A DNA stretch of 64,000 nucleotides from Paraburkholderia sejongensis (GTDB taxonomy: Bacteria > Pseudomonadota > Gammaproteobacteria > Burkholderiales > Burkholderiaceae). The stretch is taken from assembly GCF_020880815.1 (NCBI RefSeq), contig NZ_JAJITD010000006.1, positions 248,001 to 312,000 of the forward strand. Reading direction: 5' to 3'. Position numbers and translations under genes: made by a program. Below the pieces are notes generated by a model. The model searched no databases, was not told where the DNA came from, and was given only the letters and a program-made list of their open reading frames with translations. This document shows, in pieces, positions 8,738-17,660 of this stretch. Each line of letters begins with the position of its first letter. The first letter of the stretch is position 1.

Positions 8738-9127
8738 ATGAAGACGCTTTTCGCCGCTGTTGCTTCCGCTCTGCTCGTGTCGACCGCATTCGCTCAAACG
8801 GCCGCGCCGTCCACCGCCCAGCCCGCACAAGCGGCGCCTGCCGCGCAAGCCGCGCAGTCGCCCGCCGCCGGTCAGGCGAATCTGAAGGCGAGCACCGGCG
8901 CGACCAAGGACAGCGCGACCGCGACGACGACCAAGGCGCCCGCCGCTACCAGTGCGCACAAGCACGTGAAGAAGACTTCCGCCCACACGACGAAGACCCA
9001 TAAGTCCAGCGAGAAGAAAGCCGTCGAAACGAGCGATGCAAAGAACAAGACGGAGAGCGCGAAAGAGGCCAGCACTGCCCCGGCAAAAGCCGACGGCGCA
9101 CAAACCGGCGCGACGAAAACGCAATAA
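8738..9127 (+). CDS. Secreted Ala/Lys/Thr-rich low-complexity protein
   Basis: The 129-residue product has a signal peptide (MKTLFAAVASALLVSTAFA, cleavage after residue 19). It is followed by an Ala/Gln/Pro-rich segment and then a Lys/His/Ser/Thr-rich basic segment. The composition resembles acid-shock or histone-like periplasmic proteins common in Burkholderia, but no catalytic domain is visible. An AGGAG site lies 7-8 bases before ATG 8738. A strong terminator follows at 9214. Confidence 0.7.
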   Translation: MKTLFAAVASALLVSTAFAQTAAPSTAQPAQAAPAAQAAQSPAAGQANLKASTGATKDSATATTTKAPAATSAHKHVKKTSAHTTKTHKSSEKKAVETSDAKNKTESAKEASTAPAKADGAQTGATKTQ

Positions 9128-9213
9128 CACGTGACCGGTTCCGGCGCTTACCGGCCGTGCAAATGCGGTTGAAATAACAAGCCAATCGAAGCCGGGCTGT
9201 GCCGTTCAGGGAG

Positions 9214-9240
9214 GGCGAGTCGTATGACTCGCCTTTTTTT
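9214..9240 (+). terminator. Rho-independent terminator
   Basis: Stem GGCGAGTC (9214-9221) pairs perfectly with GACTCGCC (9226-9233) over a GTAT loop and is followed by seven T residues. It ends the transcript of the Ala/Lys-rich secreted protein. Confidence 0.85.
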
Positions 9241-9398
9241 CTGCGCTTTTTCTCACGCCTCGTGACAGTGCTCGAAATCGTTTCGAACACCGTATCTTTT
9301 TACCGACTCGAGTGCGAATCTTTGCACCGCGTTTACGCGCAGGGGTTTACCCTCCAACTGTTCCAACTCACTGTCGCGTCCCCCAGACGCGGTATCAA

Positions 9399-9737
9399 AT
9401 GGCTCTCACGCTCACGCAATCGCTCGACCGGCCGGCGGTGCAATCCGCCACTCCGCAGCAGGTTCAACACAGCAACAACAATGTCATTGCGTTTCGCGCG
9501 ACACGCGCGCTGTTGCACGTAGTGTTGCCAGTGCCACAATTACGTGTACTGCTGCATTCGCCGCTCGGCGTCTATGTGGTCGGTACTGAAACGGTACGCG
9601 GCGAAATTCGCGCGCAACTCGACATCGCGCGTGAAGATCTCGACTTTACGTTGCACACGTTGCTCGCGACGTTGCCCGCCGCGACGATCGGTGCGTTGAC
9701 GCGCCGCGTGGGCAAGGCCGTTGCAAGCACGCATTAG
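9399..9737 (+). CDS. Small hypothetical protein
   Basis: This 112-residue protein starting MALTLTQSLDRP is predicted cytosolic. It has a Gln/Asn-rich linker (about 15-28) and a compact alpha/beta C-terminal half (LLHVVLPVPQLRVLLHSPLGVYVVG). I do not recognise the family. ATG 9399 was preferred to an upstream start because the upstream extension is basic and unlike protein. It stands alone between a terminator and the Mpo1-like gene. Confidence 0.55.
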   Translation: MALTLTQSLDRPAVQSATPQQVQHSNNNVIAFRATRALLHVVLPVPQLRVLLHSPLGVYVVGTETVRGEIRAQLDIAREDLDFTLHTLLATLPAATIGALTRRVGKAVASTH

Positions 9738-9917
9738 TTGCGTCCGGCACGCGCCGCAACAGTAGCCAATTGCGTCTGCATCGCGACGGGCGCCGCGCGA
9801 AACCACGCGCTGCGCGCGAGCAGCGCAGCCAACTCATTCGATGAAAAACGCTCGATGATGGACGGCATCGCGTACCAGGGTCGATGATATGCTGGCTTTA
9901 ACCTTGGAGCGGCATTG

Positions 9918-10457
9918 ATGAGAACGCTGACCGAGCAACTGACCCAATACGCGGCCTACCATCGCGACCGGCGCAATATCGCCACGCACTTCGTCGGCAT
10001 TCCGCTGATCGTGCTGGCGCTCGCGGTGCTGCTGAGCCGCCCTGCCTTCGGCGCCGGCCTGCTGCCGGTCACGCTGTCGCCGGCGTGGCTGCTGTTCGTC
10101 GCGGCGACCGTCTACTACCTCGCGCTCGACGTGCCGCTAGGCGTATTGATGGCCTGCGTGTCCGCGCTGTGCGTGGCGTTCGGCGAGTGGGTCAGCGCGC
10201 AAAGCACGCTCGTGTGGCTCGCGACCGGCATCGGTCTGTTCGTGATCGGCTGGGCGTTCCAGTTCGTCGGCCATGTCGCGTACGAGCATCGCAAGCCGGC
10301 CTTCGTCGACGACGTGATCGGCCTGTTGATCGGACCGCTGTTCGTGCTGGCGGAAGCGCTGTTCGGGATCGGCTGGCGGCCCGAGTTGCGCGAGGCGATC
10401 GAAGCGCAGGTGGGGCCGACCCGTATCAACGCGGCGGCCAGCGAAGCACATCGCTGA
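9918..10457 (+). CDS. Mpo1-like integral membrane protein (DUF962)
   Basis: The 179-residue protein has the DUF962/Mpo1 N-terminal signature HRDRRNIATHFVGIPLIV (residues about 16-33) and four hydrophobic segments, with a further conserved FVGHVAYEHRKPAF motif (about 114-127). Yeast Mpo1 is an Fe2+-dependent dioxygenase for 2-hydroxy fatty acid alpha-oxidation, and the conserved His residues are present here; bacterial function is not established. ATG 9918 is preferred over the adjacent TTG 9915. Its stop lies 6 bases from the end of the convergent rarD gene. Confidence 0.8.
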   Translation: MRTLTEQLTQYAAYHRDRRNIATHFVGIPLIVLALAVLLSRPAFGAGLLPVTLSPAWLLFVAATVYYLALDVPLGVLMACVSALCVAFGEWVSAQSTLVWLATGIGLFVIGWAFQFVGHVAYEHRKPAFVDDVIGLLIGPLFVLAEALFGIGWRPELREAIEAQVGPTRINAAASEAHR

Positions 10458-10463
10458 GCCCGC

Positions 10464-11360
10464 TCAATTCGACGCGAAGCGAATGAAGCGCACGCTATGC
10501 AGCGCGGTCAACCCGACCGCGATCCAGATCGGTACATACGTGGCGAATTGAGCGGCGCTGAGCGTTTCGCGCAACAGCGTCACCGACACCAGCACCAGCA
10601 GCACCGGCTCCACATAACCGAGAATGCCGAACAGAGCGACCGGCAGCATCCGGCTCGCCTTCAGATACGACGCGAGCGCGAGCGTGCTCAACGCGCCGAG
10701 TCCCGGCAACAGCAGCCACCACATTTCCGCGCGTCCGGCGATCGCATGCAGCGAGCCGCCGCTCACGATGAACACGACGGCCACCGGCAACAGCAGCGCC
10801 ATCTCGACGGTGAACATCGCGAGCGAATCCTCGTTGAGCCGCCGGCGCAGCACGAAATATGGCGGATAGCCGAGCGCGACGACCAGCGTCGGCCACGAGA
10901 ACGCGCCGGTCACCCACAGTTCGTGAGCGACGCCGAGCGCCGCGCACGCGATCGCGAGCCACTGCAACACCTCGAGCCGCTCGCGATAGTGAAAACGCCC
11001 GACCAACACCATCACCAGCGGCAGCAGGAAATAGCCGAGCGACACTTCGAGCATGCGTCCATGCAGCGGCGCCCAGAGAAACAGCCACAACTGCACGCCG
11101 AGCAACGCGGCCGCGACGACCAGCGCGCCGCCGAGTTTCGGCCGCGTCATCATTCGTTCAAGCAGTTGGCGCAGAATCGGCAGACGGCCACGCAGCGCGA
11201 CCAGCAGCAACGCGCCGGGCACGGTCCAGACGATTCGCCACGCGAAGATGTCGAGGCCGGAAAGCGGTTTGAGCAGCGTCGCGTAAGCGGACAGTAAGGC
11301 GAACAGCGCCGACGCTCCGACCGACAACGCAATGCCGCGCCTGAAGTCGTTGTGATTCAT
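10464..11360 (-). CDS. rarD: RarD-type EamA family transporter
   Basis: The 298-residue protein has ten predicted membrane helices and the RarD pattern: N-terminal MNHNDFRRGIALSVGASALFA, a WTVPGALLL segment, and the central QLWLFLWAPLHGRMLEVSLGYFLLPL stretch (given here only to locate it, about residues 95-120). Members export small molecules; the chloramphenicol link of RarD is historical and the substrate is unknown. The ATG at 11358-11360 gives the family-typical start. The gene is monocistronic and convergent with the DUF962 gene. Confidence 0.85.
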   Translation of the reverse strand: MNHNDFRRGIALSVGASALFALLSAYATLLKPLSGLDIFAWRIVWTVPGALLLVALRGRLPILRQLLERMMTRPKLGGALVVAAALLGVQLWLFLWAPLHGRMLEVSLGYFLLPLVMVLVGRFHYRERLEVLQWLAIACAALGVAHELWVTGAFSWPTLVVALGYPPYFVLRRRLNEDSLAMFTVEMALLLPVAVVFIVSGGSLHAIAGRAEMWWLLLPGLGALSTLALASYLKASRMLPVALFGILGYVEPVLLVLVSVTLLRETLSAAQFATYVPIWIAVGLTALHSVRFIRFASN

Positions 11361-11912
11361 CGGGCGGTCCGTGGCGCAGGCGAAAGAGTGCGGGTCCGCG
11401 GCATGCGAGCGGGCCACGCGGCGTTCGTGGTAGTCATCGAAAAGGGCTGTCTCGTGAGCACGCGAGCGCTGCGCTGTGGTTGCGGCGCCGTCGCGCGGTG
11501 ACGTTGTTCTGAATACGGAACGGGCATTCTAGACGGGTTGCCCGTAGCCCGGGTCGGCGCTTTTTGGTCGAACGACTGCAAAGCGACCGCAAAGCTGTTC
11601 TAATTAGTCGTGCGTATCGCGCGTCGATGCACTAGAACATAACCTTATGCGTCGCGGCGGCGCGAACCGGATTGCCGCCCGCCGCGCGCGTGAATCTTGC
11701 TACCAAAGCATCGCACGCCGTCGCCGCCCGACTCGCGACGGCGCTGGCAGCACTCACGAGCCGGGCCGACGCTGGCAGTCCTGAACGCAGTTGATCAGAT
11801 CGCCACGCCGACATGCCCGCGCTTCTCGCCCACCGCATGCGTGAACCGCGCCACAGCGCGTATGCGACCCCGGCAGCTATCCCGCTCATCGAATGTGACT
11901 CCTGGAGCCAGC
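11361..11912. other. Intergenic region between rarD and egtD
   Basis: About 550 bases separate the divergent rarD and egtD genes. Open frames on both strands here are Arg/Ala-rich and look like compositional artefacts. I see no RNA gene or clear repeat. It presumably holds both promoters. Confidence 0.5.
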
Positions 11913-12896
11913 ATGACCCAGCCAGCCCTATCGCTTAGCACCTCGCCTTCCGACCTGCGCCGCGCGTTCGCCGCCGACGTGCACGCCGGCCTCACCCACT
12001 CGCCGCAAAAAGAGCTGCCGTCGAAGTATCTGTACGACGAAGTCGGCTCCGCGCTTTTTGAAGTGATTACCGTATTGCCCGAATATGGGGTGACGCGCGC
12101 CGAAGAACGCTTGCTGACGAAGCACGCGGCCGACATCGTCGAGCATCTGCCGCACGACGTGACGGTTGCCGAACTCGGCAGCGGCAGCGGCCGCAAAACC
12201 CGCCGCATTCTCGAAGCACTGTGTAAAAAACGCCCTACTTCTTACTGCCCGATTGAAATTTCGCGCAGCGCATTGCAGTTGTGCCGGCGCGAACTCGGCG
12301 ACATCGAAAGGATTTCGATCGTCGGTTACGAGCGCGACTATCTGGCTGGCCTCGCGGAAGTGAGCCGGCAGCGCGCGAAAGGCGACCGGCTGCTGGTGCT
12401 GTTTCTCGGCAGCACGATCGGTAATTTCGGCCGGCTCGCGGCGACCCGTTTTCTGCGCGACATCCGCAACATGCTCGCGCCCGGCGACGCGCTGCTGCTC
12501 GGCACCGACCTGATCAAGCCGACTCCGGTGCTGATCTCCGCGTACGACGACGCGGTCGGCGTCACCGCCGCCTTCAATCTAAACCTGCTCGCGCGCATCA
12601 ACCGCGAACTCGACGGCGATTTCCCGCTCGACTCGTTCGAGCACGTCGCGCGCTTCAATCCGGACGCGCGCAGCATCGAGATGCATCTGCGCGCGAAACA
12701 CGACCTCACCGCGCACGTGGGCGCCGCGCAACTGACGGTGTCGATGAAACAGGGCGAGACGATCTGGACCGAGAGCAGCCACAAATATCGCGCGGAGGAA
12801 TTGCCCGCGATCGCCGATGACGCCGGCTTCGTGTGCAGCCATCAGTGGATCGAAGATCAGTGGGGCTTTGCCGAGAGTTTGCTGGTGGCAAGCTAA
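11913..12896 (+). CDS. egtD: L-histidine N-alpha-methyltransferase EgtD
   Basis: The 327-residue protein matches EgtD: N-terminal PSKYLYDEVGSALFEVIT (about 36-53), SAM-binding VAELGSGSGRKTR (about 84-96), and LLVLFLGSTIGNFGR (about 158-172). EgtD trimethylates histidine to hercynine, the first step of ergothioneine synthesis. No egtB sulfoxide synthase or egtC lies in the window, so either the partner is elsewhere or the cell uses hercynine differently. ATG 11913 aligns with the family start. A GC-rich terminator hairpin follows. Confidence 0.9.
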   Translation: MTQPALSLSTSPSDLRRAFAADVHAGLTHSPQKELPSKYLYDEVGSALFEVITVLPEYGVTRAEERLLTKHAADIVEHLPHDVTVAELGSGSGRKTRRILEALCKKRPTSYCPIEISRSALQLCRRELGDIERISIVGYERDYLAGLAEVSRQRAKGDRLLVLFLGSTIGNFGRLAATRFLRDIRNMLAPGDALLLGTDLIKPTPVLISAYDDAVGVTAAFNLNLLARINRELDGDFPLDSFEHVARFNPDARSIEMHLRAKHDLTAHVGAAQLTVSMKQGETIWTESSHKYRAEELPAIADDAGFVCSHQWIEDQWGFAESLLVAS

Positions 12897-12933
12897 CGGC
12901 TGATGCTGCGGCAAGCGCCGCGTCAACGACAAA

Positions 12934-12973
12934 GCGGCGCGCCATTCTCGCGAACGGCGCGCCGCCTGTTTTT
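12934..12973 (+). terminator. Rho-independent terminator after egtD
   Basis: A perfect ten-base GC stem (12934-12943 with 12956-12965) is followed by CTGTTTTTC. It lies between the convergent egtD and acylphosphatase genes and could serve egtD. Confidence 0.75.
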
Positions 12974-13008
12974 CAGAGCCCGGTGCGTCTACGTCGTCGC
13001 CACGCCGC

Positions 13009-13302
13009 TCAATGCTGCTCGAAACGCTCGTAGCGTTTATCCATCGCGCGTTCTTCGCCGTGCACGTCGGTCACGCGCGCCGCCGGCGGTCCATGACGCA
13101 GCCACGACAGCATCCGGTCGATCTGATTCGCCGGTCCCTGCAACAGCGCCTCGACCGAGCCGTCCTCGAGATTCGCGACGTATCCCTTGATGCCCAGCGC
13201 GTGCGCCTGGCGCACGGTGGCGAGCCGAAAGCCGACGCCCTGCACGATGCCGCGCACTCGCACGTAATAAGTTTCGATCCGTTCGTCCAGATCCGGGGCC
13301 AT
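13009..13302 (-). CDS. acyP: Acylphosphatase
   Basis: The 97-residue protein has the full acylphosphatase signature VRVRGIVQGVGFR with catalytic Arg26, and GYVANLEDGSVE with Asn44. It hydrolyses carboxyl-phosphate mixed anhydrides such as acetyl phosphate. ATG 13302 is preceded by a strong AAAGGAGG ribosome site, which decides the start over an upstream in-frame ATG. Confidence 0.92.
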   Translation of the reverse strand: MAPDLDERIETYYVRVRGIVQGVGFRLATVRQAHALGIKGYVANLEDGSVEALLQGPANQIDRMLSWLRHGPPAARVTDVHGEERAMDKRYERFEQH

Positions 13303-13438
13303 GCCGCTACCTCCTTTCGATGCCTGACTGTGTTTCAAGCCGGCATTCTAGTCGCGTCGCGGCGAGCGTGCGCGACAACCCGCAGCCGGGCGCGCGCCAC
13401 GTACAATCCGTCGTCCGTGACGCAGGAGATGAAAACAC

Positions 13439-14449
13439 ATGACCGAACAGAATCGCGATCTCGTGCTGGTGACCGGCGCGTCCGGCTTCGTCGGCTCGTC
13501 GGTGGCGCGCATCGCGCAGAGCAAGGGCTTCAAGGTCCGCGTGCTGGTGCGCGCAACGAGTCCGCGCAAGAACCTCGAAGCGCTCGATGCGGAAATCGCC
13601 GTCGGCGACATGCGCGACGAAGCGTCGATGCGCAACGCGCTGCGCGGGGTGCGCTATCTGCTGCACGTGGCCGCCGATTACCGGCTGTGGGCGCCGGACC
13701 CGGGCGAGATCGAACGCGCGAATCTGGAAGGCACCGAGGCGACGATGCGCGCGGCGCTGAAGGAAGGCGTCGAGCGGATCGTCTACACGAGCAGCGTCGC
13801 GACGCTGAAGGTGACCAGCTCCGGCCAGTCCGCCGACGAAACCTCGCCGCTCAAAGCCGATCAGGCGATCGGCGTATACAAGCGCAGCAAGGTGCTGGCC
13901 GAGCGCGCGGTCGAGCGGATGATCGCCGAAGACGGGCTGCCCGCCGTGATCGTCAACCCGTCCACGCCGATCGGCCCGCGCGACGTGAAGCCGACGCCGA
14001 CCGGCCGGATCATCCTCGAAGCGGCGCTCGGCAAGATTCCGGCGTTCGTCGATACCGGCCTGAACCTCGTGCACGTCGACGACGTCGCGGCCGGCCATTT
14101 CCTCGCGCTCGAACGCGGCAAGATCGGCGAGCGCTACATTCTCGGCGGCGAAAATCTGCCGCTGCAGCAGATGCTCGCCGACATCGCCGCGCTGACCGGG
14201 CGCAAGGCGCCGACCATCAGCCTGCCGCGCTGGCCGCTGTATCCGCTCGCGATGGGCGCCGAAGCGGTCGCGAAGTTCACGAAGCGCGAACCGTTCGTGA
14301 CCGTCGACGGCCTGAAAATGTCGAAGAACAAGATGTATTTTTCGTCGGCGAAGGCGCAGCGCGAGTTGGGTTATCGCGCGCGGCCGTATCGCGAAGGGCT
14401 CGCCGATGCGCTCGAATGGTTCCGGCAGGCGGGCTATCTGAACGGCTAG
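13439..14449 (+). CDS. hpnA: Hopanoid-associated sugar epimerase HpnA
   Basis: This 336-residue short-chain dehydrogenase/epimerase has the NAD-binding TGASGFVG motif at residues 12-19 and catalytic YKRSK (Y147, K151). The full sequence matches HpnA, which marks hopanoid gene clusters and is thought to act on the sugar-derived side chain. It starts the hopanoid block that runs to 30.2 kb. An extended minus-strand frame across it is a shadow. Confidence 0.92.
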   Translation: MTEQNRDLVLVTGASGFVGSSVARIAQSKGFKVRVLVRATSPRKNLEALDAEIAVGDMRDEASMRNALRGVRYLLHVAADYRLWAPDPGEIERANLEGTEATMRAALKEGVERIVYTSSVATLKVTSSGQSADETSPLKADQAIGVYKRSKVLAERAVERMIAEDGLPAVIVNPSTPIGPRDVKPTPTGRIILEAALGKIPAFVDTGLNLVHVDDVAAGHFLALERGKIGERYILGGENLPLQQMLADIAALTGRKAPTISLPRWPLYPLAMGAEAVAKFTKREPFVTVDGLKMSKNKMYFSSAKAQRELGYRARPYREGLADALEWFRQAGYLNG

Positions 14450-14559
14450 GCGGAAAAACACGCGTATCCGTAAGCAATTTGTTACAAGTCCCGCGACAGC
14501 GAAGGGCGCAAGCCATCACGCAGCAGGTAAAATCGCGGGTCTTACAAGAGAACCCTCGC

Positions 14560-15156
14560 ATGAATCTTCACGAACAGCTCGGCGCGCTGGAAATGGGCGT
14601 CGATCAGCTCATTCAGGCTGTCGTGGCCACGCAGGCCGAAAACATTCCCGAGACACCCGCTCACGCGGCTGCGTCAAACGCGGCGGTGGAGCATGCCGAC
14701 GCGACTGTCGAAAACGCAGCAGCCGCCGTGGAAAACGCGGACGCAAACGCGGATGCAAACGCGGACGCGAACCCGGTAGACGACAACGCGCAGCAAGCCG
14801 CGGCCGCCACCGATCCATCCGCCCCGCAAATCCAGCCGACGCTCGAAATCAACCGCCCGGCGCGCGACGAAATCACGATGACCATCGGCAACCAGATGGT
14901 CGCGCTGCGTCCGGAGCAGATCGGCCGGCTGATCGAGGAGCTGTCGAACGCGCGCGCGTCGATGACACCCGAGCAGCCGCCCGCGATCCCACCGGGCTGG
15001 CAGTTCGTGTCGACAAAGAATCCGATGATGGCGGTGCAAAAGCAGTCGAACGGCGACCGCCTGCTGGTAATGCGCCACACCGGCCACGGCTGGGTGCCGT
15101 TCACGTTCTCGCCGGACGTGGTGATCCAGATGTACATGATGCTCAGCAACGCGTAA
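14560..15156 (+). CDS. Hypothetical protein with Ala/Asp/Asn-rich linker
   Basis: The 198-residue protein has a helical N-terminus (MNLHEQLGALEMGVDQLIQ), a low-complexity Ala/Asn/Asp linker including three imperfect NADANAD-type units (residues about 55-75), and a folded C-terminal half with ITMTIGNQMVALRPEQIGRLIEEL-type helices and aromatic residues. It is probably cytosolic. No function was recognised, though the composition suggests a conserved burkholderial protein. A terminator follows directly. Confidence 0.65.
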   Translation: MNLHEQLGALEMGVDQLIQAVVATQAENIPETPAHAAASNAAVEHADATVENAAAAVENADANADANADANPVDDNAQQAAAATDPSAPQIQPTLEINRPARDEITMTIGNQMVALRPEQIGRLIEELSNARASMTPEQPPAIPPGWQFVSTKNPMMAVQKQSNGDRLLVMRHTGHGWVPFTFSPDVVIQMYMMLSNA

Positions 15157-15180
15157 TTCGCGCGAAGCGTGACGCAAAAG

Positions 15181-15210
15181 AAAAGCGGCCCGTGTGGGCC
15201 GCTTTTTTTG
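15181..15210. terminator. Bidirectional terminator between convergent genes
   Basis: Stem AAAAGCGGCCC pairs with GGGCCGCTTTT over a GTGT loop, with T runs on both strands. It separates the 198-residue protein gene from hpnB. Confidence 0.85.
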
Positions 15211-15281
15211 TATCTGTCGATCCGGCAATGCCGGGCCGCGCAGCGCCGTATCGATGCGGCGCCACCGCAGCCGTCAAAACA

Positions 15282-16454
15282 TCAACGCTCCTGCACCGGC
15301 GCCTGCACGCGCGCCTTCCACTGCCCGCCCTTGCCGCGCCAGTAACGCACCGCCGACGCGAACGTCGCGCCGACATAAAACAGCGCGACGAGCGGCAGGA
15401 ACGGCGCCCACAGCGGCGAGCGCCGATAGTAGGCGAGCATCGGCGCATACGCGCAGCACATCGCCGCCCACGCGAGCCAGGCCGGCCAGCCGAGCGGCCC
15501 GAGCACGAGTGCCGCGAGCGGCGGCAACAGATAGATGATCGCCATCCCCGCAAGCGTGCCCGCGAGCAGCAGCGGCGAATAGCGCAGCTGCGTGAACGCT
15601 GTGCGCGCGATCATGTTCCAGATCTCGCGCCAGCTGTCGTACGGCCGCAGCGACACGCTGTTCGCGGCGACGTCGAGACGGATCGGATGACGGCCGGTGC
15701 CGCGATGCTTGATACGCGCGGCAAGGCTGCAATCGTCGATCAGCTCAGCACGGATCGACTCGATCCCGCCCGCTTCCTCGAGCGCCTTGCGGCGCACCAG
15801 CATGCAGCCGCCCGCCGCCGCCGCGGTGCGATTGCGCGGATTGTTGACCCACGCGAACGGATACAGCTTCGCGAAGAAGAACACGAAGGCCGGAATCAGC
15901 GCCTTTTCCCAGAACGAATCGCAGCGCAGCCGCACCATCAGCGAGACCAGATCGCGCTTTTCGGCGTCCGCGCGCGCGACCAGTTGCGTGAGCGCCTCGG
16001 GTGGATGGCCGATGTCGGCATCGGTGAGCAGCAGGAAGTCGGCGGGCAGGCCGAGCGTTCGCACCGCCTCGATGCCTTGCGACTGCGCCCACACCTTGCC
16101 GGACCAGCCCGGCGGCAGCGGCTTCGCCCCGAGCACCGTGAGGCGCTCCGGGCACTGCAGCTGCAACGCGGCGGCGCGGGCCGCGTCGGCGGTGCCGTCC
16201 GAGCTGTGGTCGTCGACGACGATCACATGGAACGCGCCGCGATAGTCCTGCTTGAGCAGCGACGTGACCGCCTCGGCGATCACATCGACTTCATTGCGCG
16301 CCGGCACCACCGCGGCGACCGCCGGCCAATTGACGCGCGGCGCGACCGTCAGCGGCGCGGCCGGGCGCGCGCGCCAGAAACCTCCGCGCGCGAACAGCAG
16401 CACGCCCCAGATCAGCAGGGAAACACACGAAAGAATGAACAGGACCGCCGCCAT
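15282..16454 (-). CDS. hpnB: Hopanoid-associated glycosyltransferase HpnB
   Basis: The 390-residue membrane protein has an N-terminal helix (about 1-22), a GT-A glycosyltransferase family 2 domain with VVDDHSSDG (80-88) and DAD at 145-147, and three or four C-terminal helices (about 290-370). It matches HpnB of hopanoid clusters. Its ATG overlaps the stop of hpnC by one base (TAATG), indicating coupled translation. Confidence 0.92.
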   Translation of the reverse strand: MAAVLFILSCVSLLIWGVLLFARGGFWRARPAAPLTVAPRVNWPAVAAVVPARNEVDVIAEAVTSLLKQDYRGAFHVIVVDDHSSDGTADAARAAALQLQCPERLTVLGAKPLPPGWSGKVWAQSQGIEAVRTLGLPADFLLLTDADIGHPPEALTQLVARADAEKRDLVSLMVRLRCDSFWEKALIPAFVFFFAKLYPFAWVNNPRNRTAAAAGGCMLVRRKALEEAGGIESIRAELIDDCSLAARIKHRGTGRHPIRLDVAANSVSLRPYDSWREIWNMIARTAFTQLRYSPLLLAGTLAGMAIIYLLPPLAALVLGPLGWPAWLAWAAMCCAYAPMLAYYRRSPLWAPFLPLVALFYVGATFASAVRYWRGKGGQWKARVQAPVQER

Positions 16455-17320
16455 TAAGCCTTACCCTCGATTGAGCGCGCCGCCACACCGACGCGTCTGG
16501 ACAATTGCATCGCCACGGTGCGCGCCGCCACCACGCACCAGTCGAACGGAGTGAGCACCGGGCGCGCGCGGAACACATCGTAATCCGCGCGCTCGATGCG
16601 TTCGAGAAATCGTAGGCCCGCGTGCACGGCGCCGCTCAGCTCGATGCCGAGCCGCCCCGGCATGCGCAGCGCGAGCGGCGCGCCGCGCACCAGGGTTGCG
16701 CGCACGAACGCGACCTCATGCGCCATCAGCGCGCGCCATGCGTCATCGGCAATACCGTTGGCGATATGGGCCTCGGTCACGCCGAAGCGCCGCATATCGG
16801 CCTGCGGCAGATATATATGCTCGCGCTGCCAGTCGTCGGCGACGTCGAGCCAGAAGCTGATCAGTTGCGAAGCAGTGCAGATTGCATCGGCATCGGCAAG
16901 ATTTTGCGGCGTGGCCGCGCCGATCAGATGCAGCATCAGATGCCCGACCGGATGCGCGGAACGCCGGCAATAATCGATCAGCGCCGCGCGATCCTCGTAA
17001 CGGCCGGTATCGATGTCCTGCGCACAGCCGTCGAGGAGATCGTAAAACGGCTGGAGCGGCAGCTTATATTGCGCGATCACGCCGGCCAGCTTGCCGAACA
17101 TCAGCGCATGCACGGGCGCCGCGCGCCGCTGCGCGAGCGCGTCGAGCCCGGCGCGGAAATCGGCGAGCCGCGCATGCCGCTCGGCGGCGTTCGACTCGCC
17201 GTCCTGGGCGATATCGGCCGCGGTGCGCACAACCTGGTAGATAATGCCGATTGGCGCGCGCAGCGCCTTCGGCAGCAACACGCTCGCGATCGGAAAGTTT
17301 TCGTATTGATCGACGTCCAT
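16454..17320 (-). CDS. hpnC: Hydroxysqualene synthase HpnC
   Basis: The 288-residue trans-prenyltransferase is of the squalene/phytoene synthase type; HpnC converts presqualene diphosphate made by HpnD to hydroxysqualene. The first Asp-rich motif reads ADIAQD (A35-D40) rather than the usual DDIADE, but a DxxxD pair (D36, D40) remains. The second motif is DVADDWQ. It begins the hpnC-hpnB operon, and the intergenic region to ispH is about 340 bases. Confidence 0.9.
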   Translation of the reverse strand: MDVDQYENFPIASVLLPKALRAPIGIIYQVVRTAADIAQDGESNAAERHARLADFRAGLDALAQRRAAPVHALMFGKLAGVIAQYKLPLQPFYDLLDGCAQDIDTGRYEDRAALIDYCRRSAHPVGHLMLHLIGAATPQNLADADAICTASQLISFWLDVADDWQREHIYLPQADMRRFGVTEAHIANGIADDAWRALMAHEVAFVRATLVRGAPLALRMPGRLGIELSGAVHAGLRFLERIERADYDVFRARPVLTPFDWCVVAARTVAMQLSRRVGVAARSIEGKA

Positions 17321-17660
17321 CCAGCGAGCCTCGAAACCATTCTGTAATACGGCGCTTTATGCACGCCGCAAGGATCGGTAGTTTAAGGGTTCCGCCGTTG
17401 CGCTGCAGTATGGGACATCCCGGTGACATCCTCAGGGCGCCCCTGGCACGGCGCGCCGAAACCCGCTCCAGGTGCGGCTAGCGCCCAACACACGGGTCGC
17501 GTCAAAAAGCAAAGCGGCCCCGATAGCGTTAGAATGCGCGTTTTGGTTTTGCTGTACCGGCCGGTCGCCGGGGCTCAAGACGTCAACTAATCATGACGAG
17601 CGCGGCGAGAAGTCAGTGGTGACTTATTCGAAACCCGCGTCTGTCGGAGTTCGCCAACTT
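17321..17660. promoter_or_regulatory. Divergent promoter region of hpnC and ispH
   Basis: About 340 bases lie between the divergent hpnC and ispH starts, with no gene visible. In-frame GTG codons from 17619 could extend IspH by about 15 residues. No clear operator palindrome was seen. Confidence 0.5.

Noticed and set aside
13012..14559. Long plus-strand frame overlapping acylphosphatase and hpnA that runs into the 198-residue gene
   Set aside because: Its first 500 codons are an off-frame shadow of hpnA; only the part from ATG 14560 has its own ribosome context and protein-like sequence.
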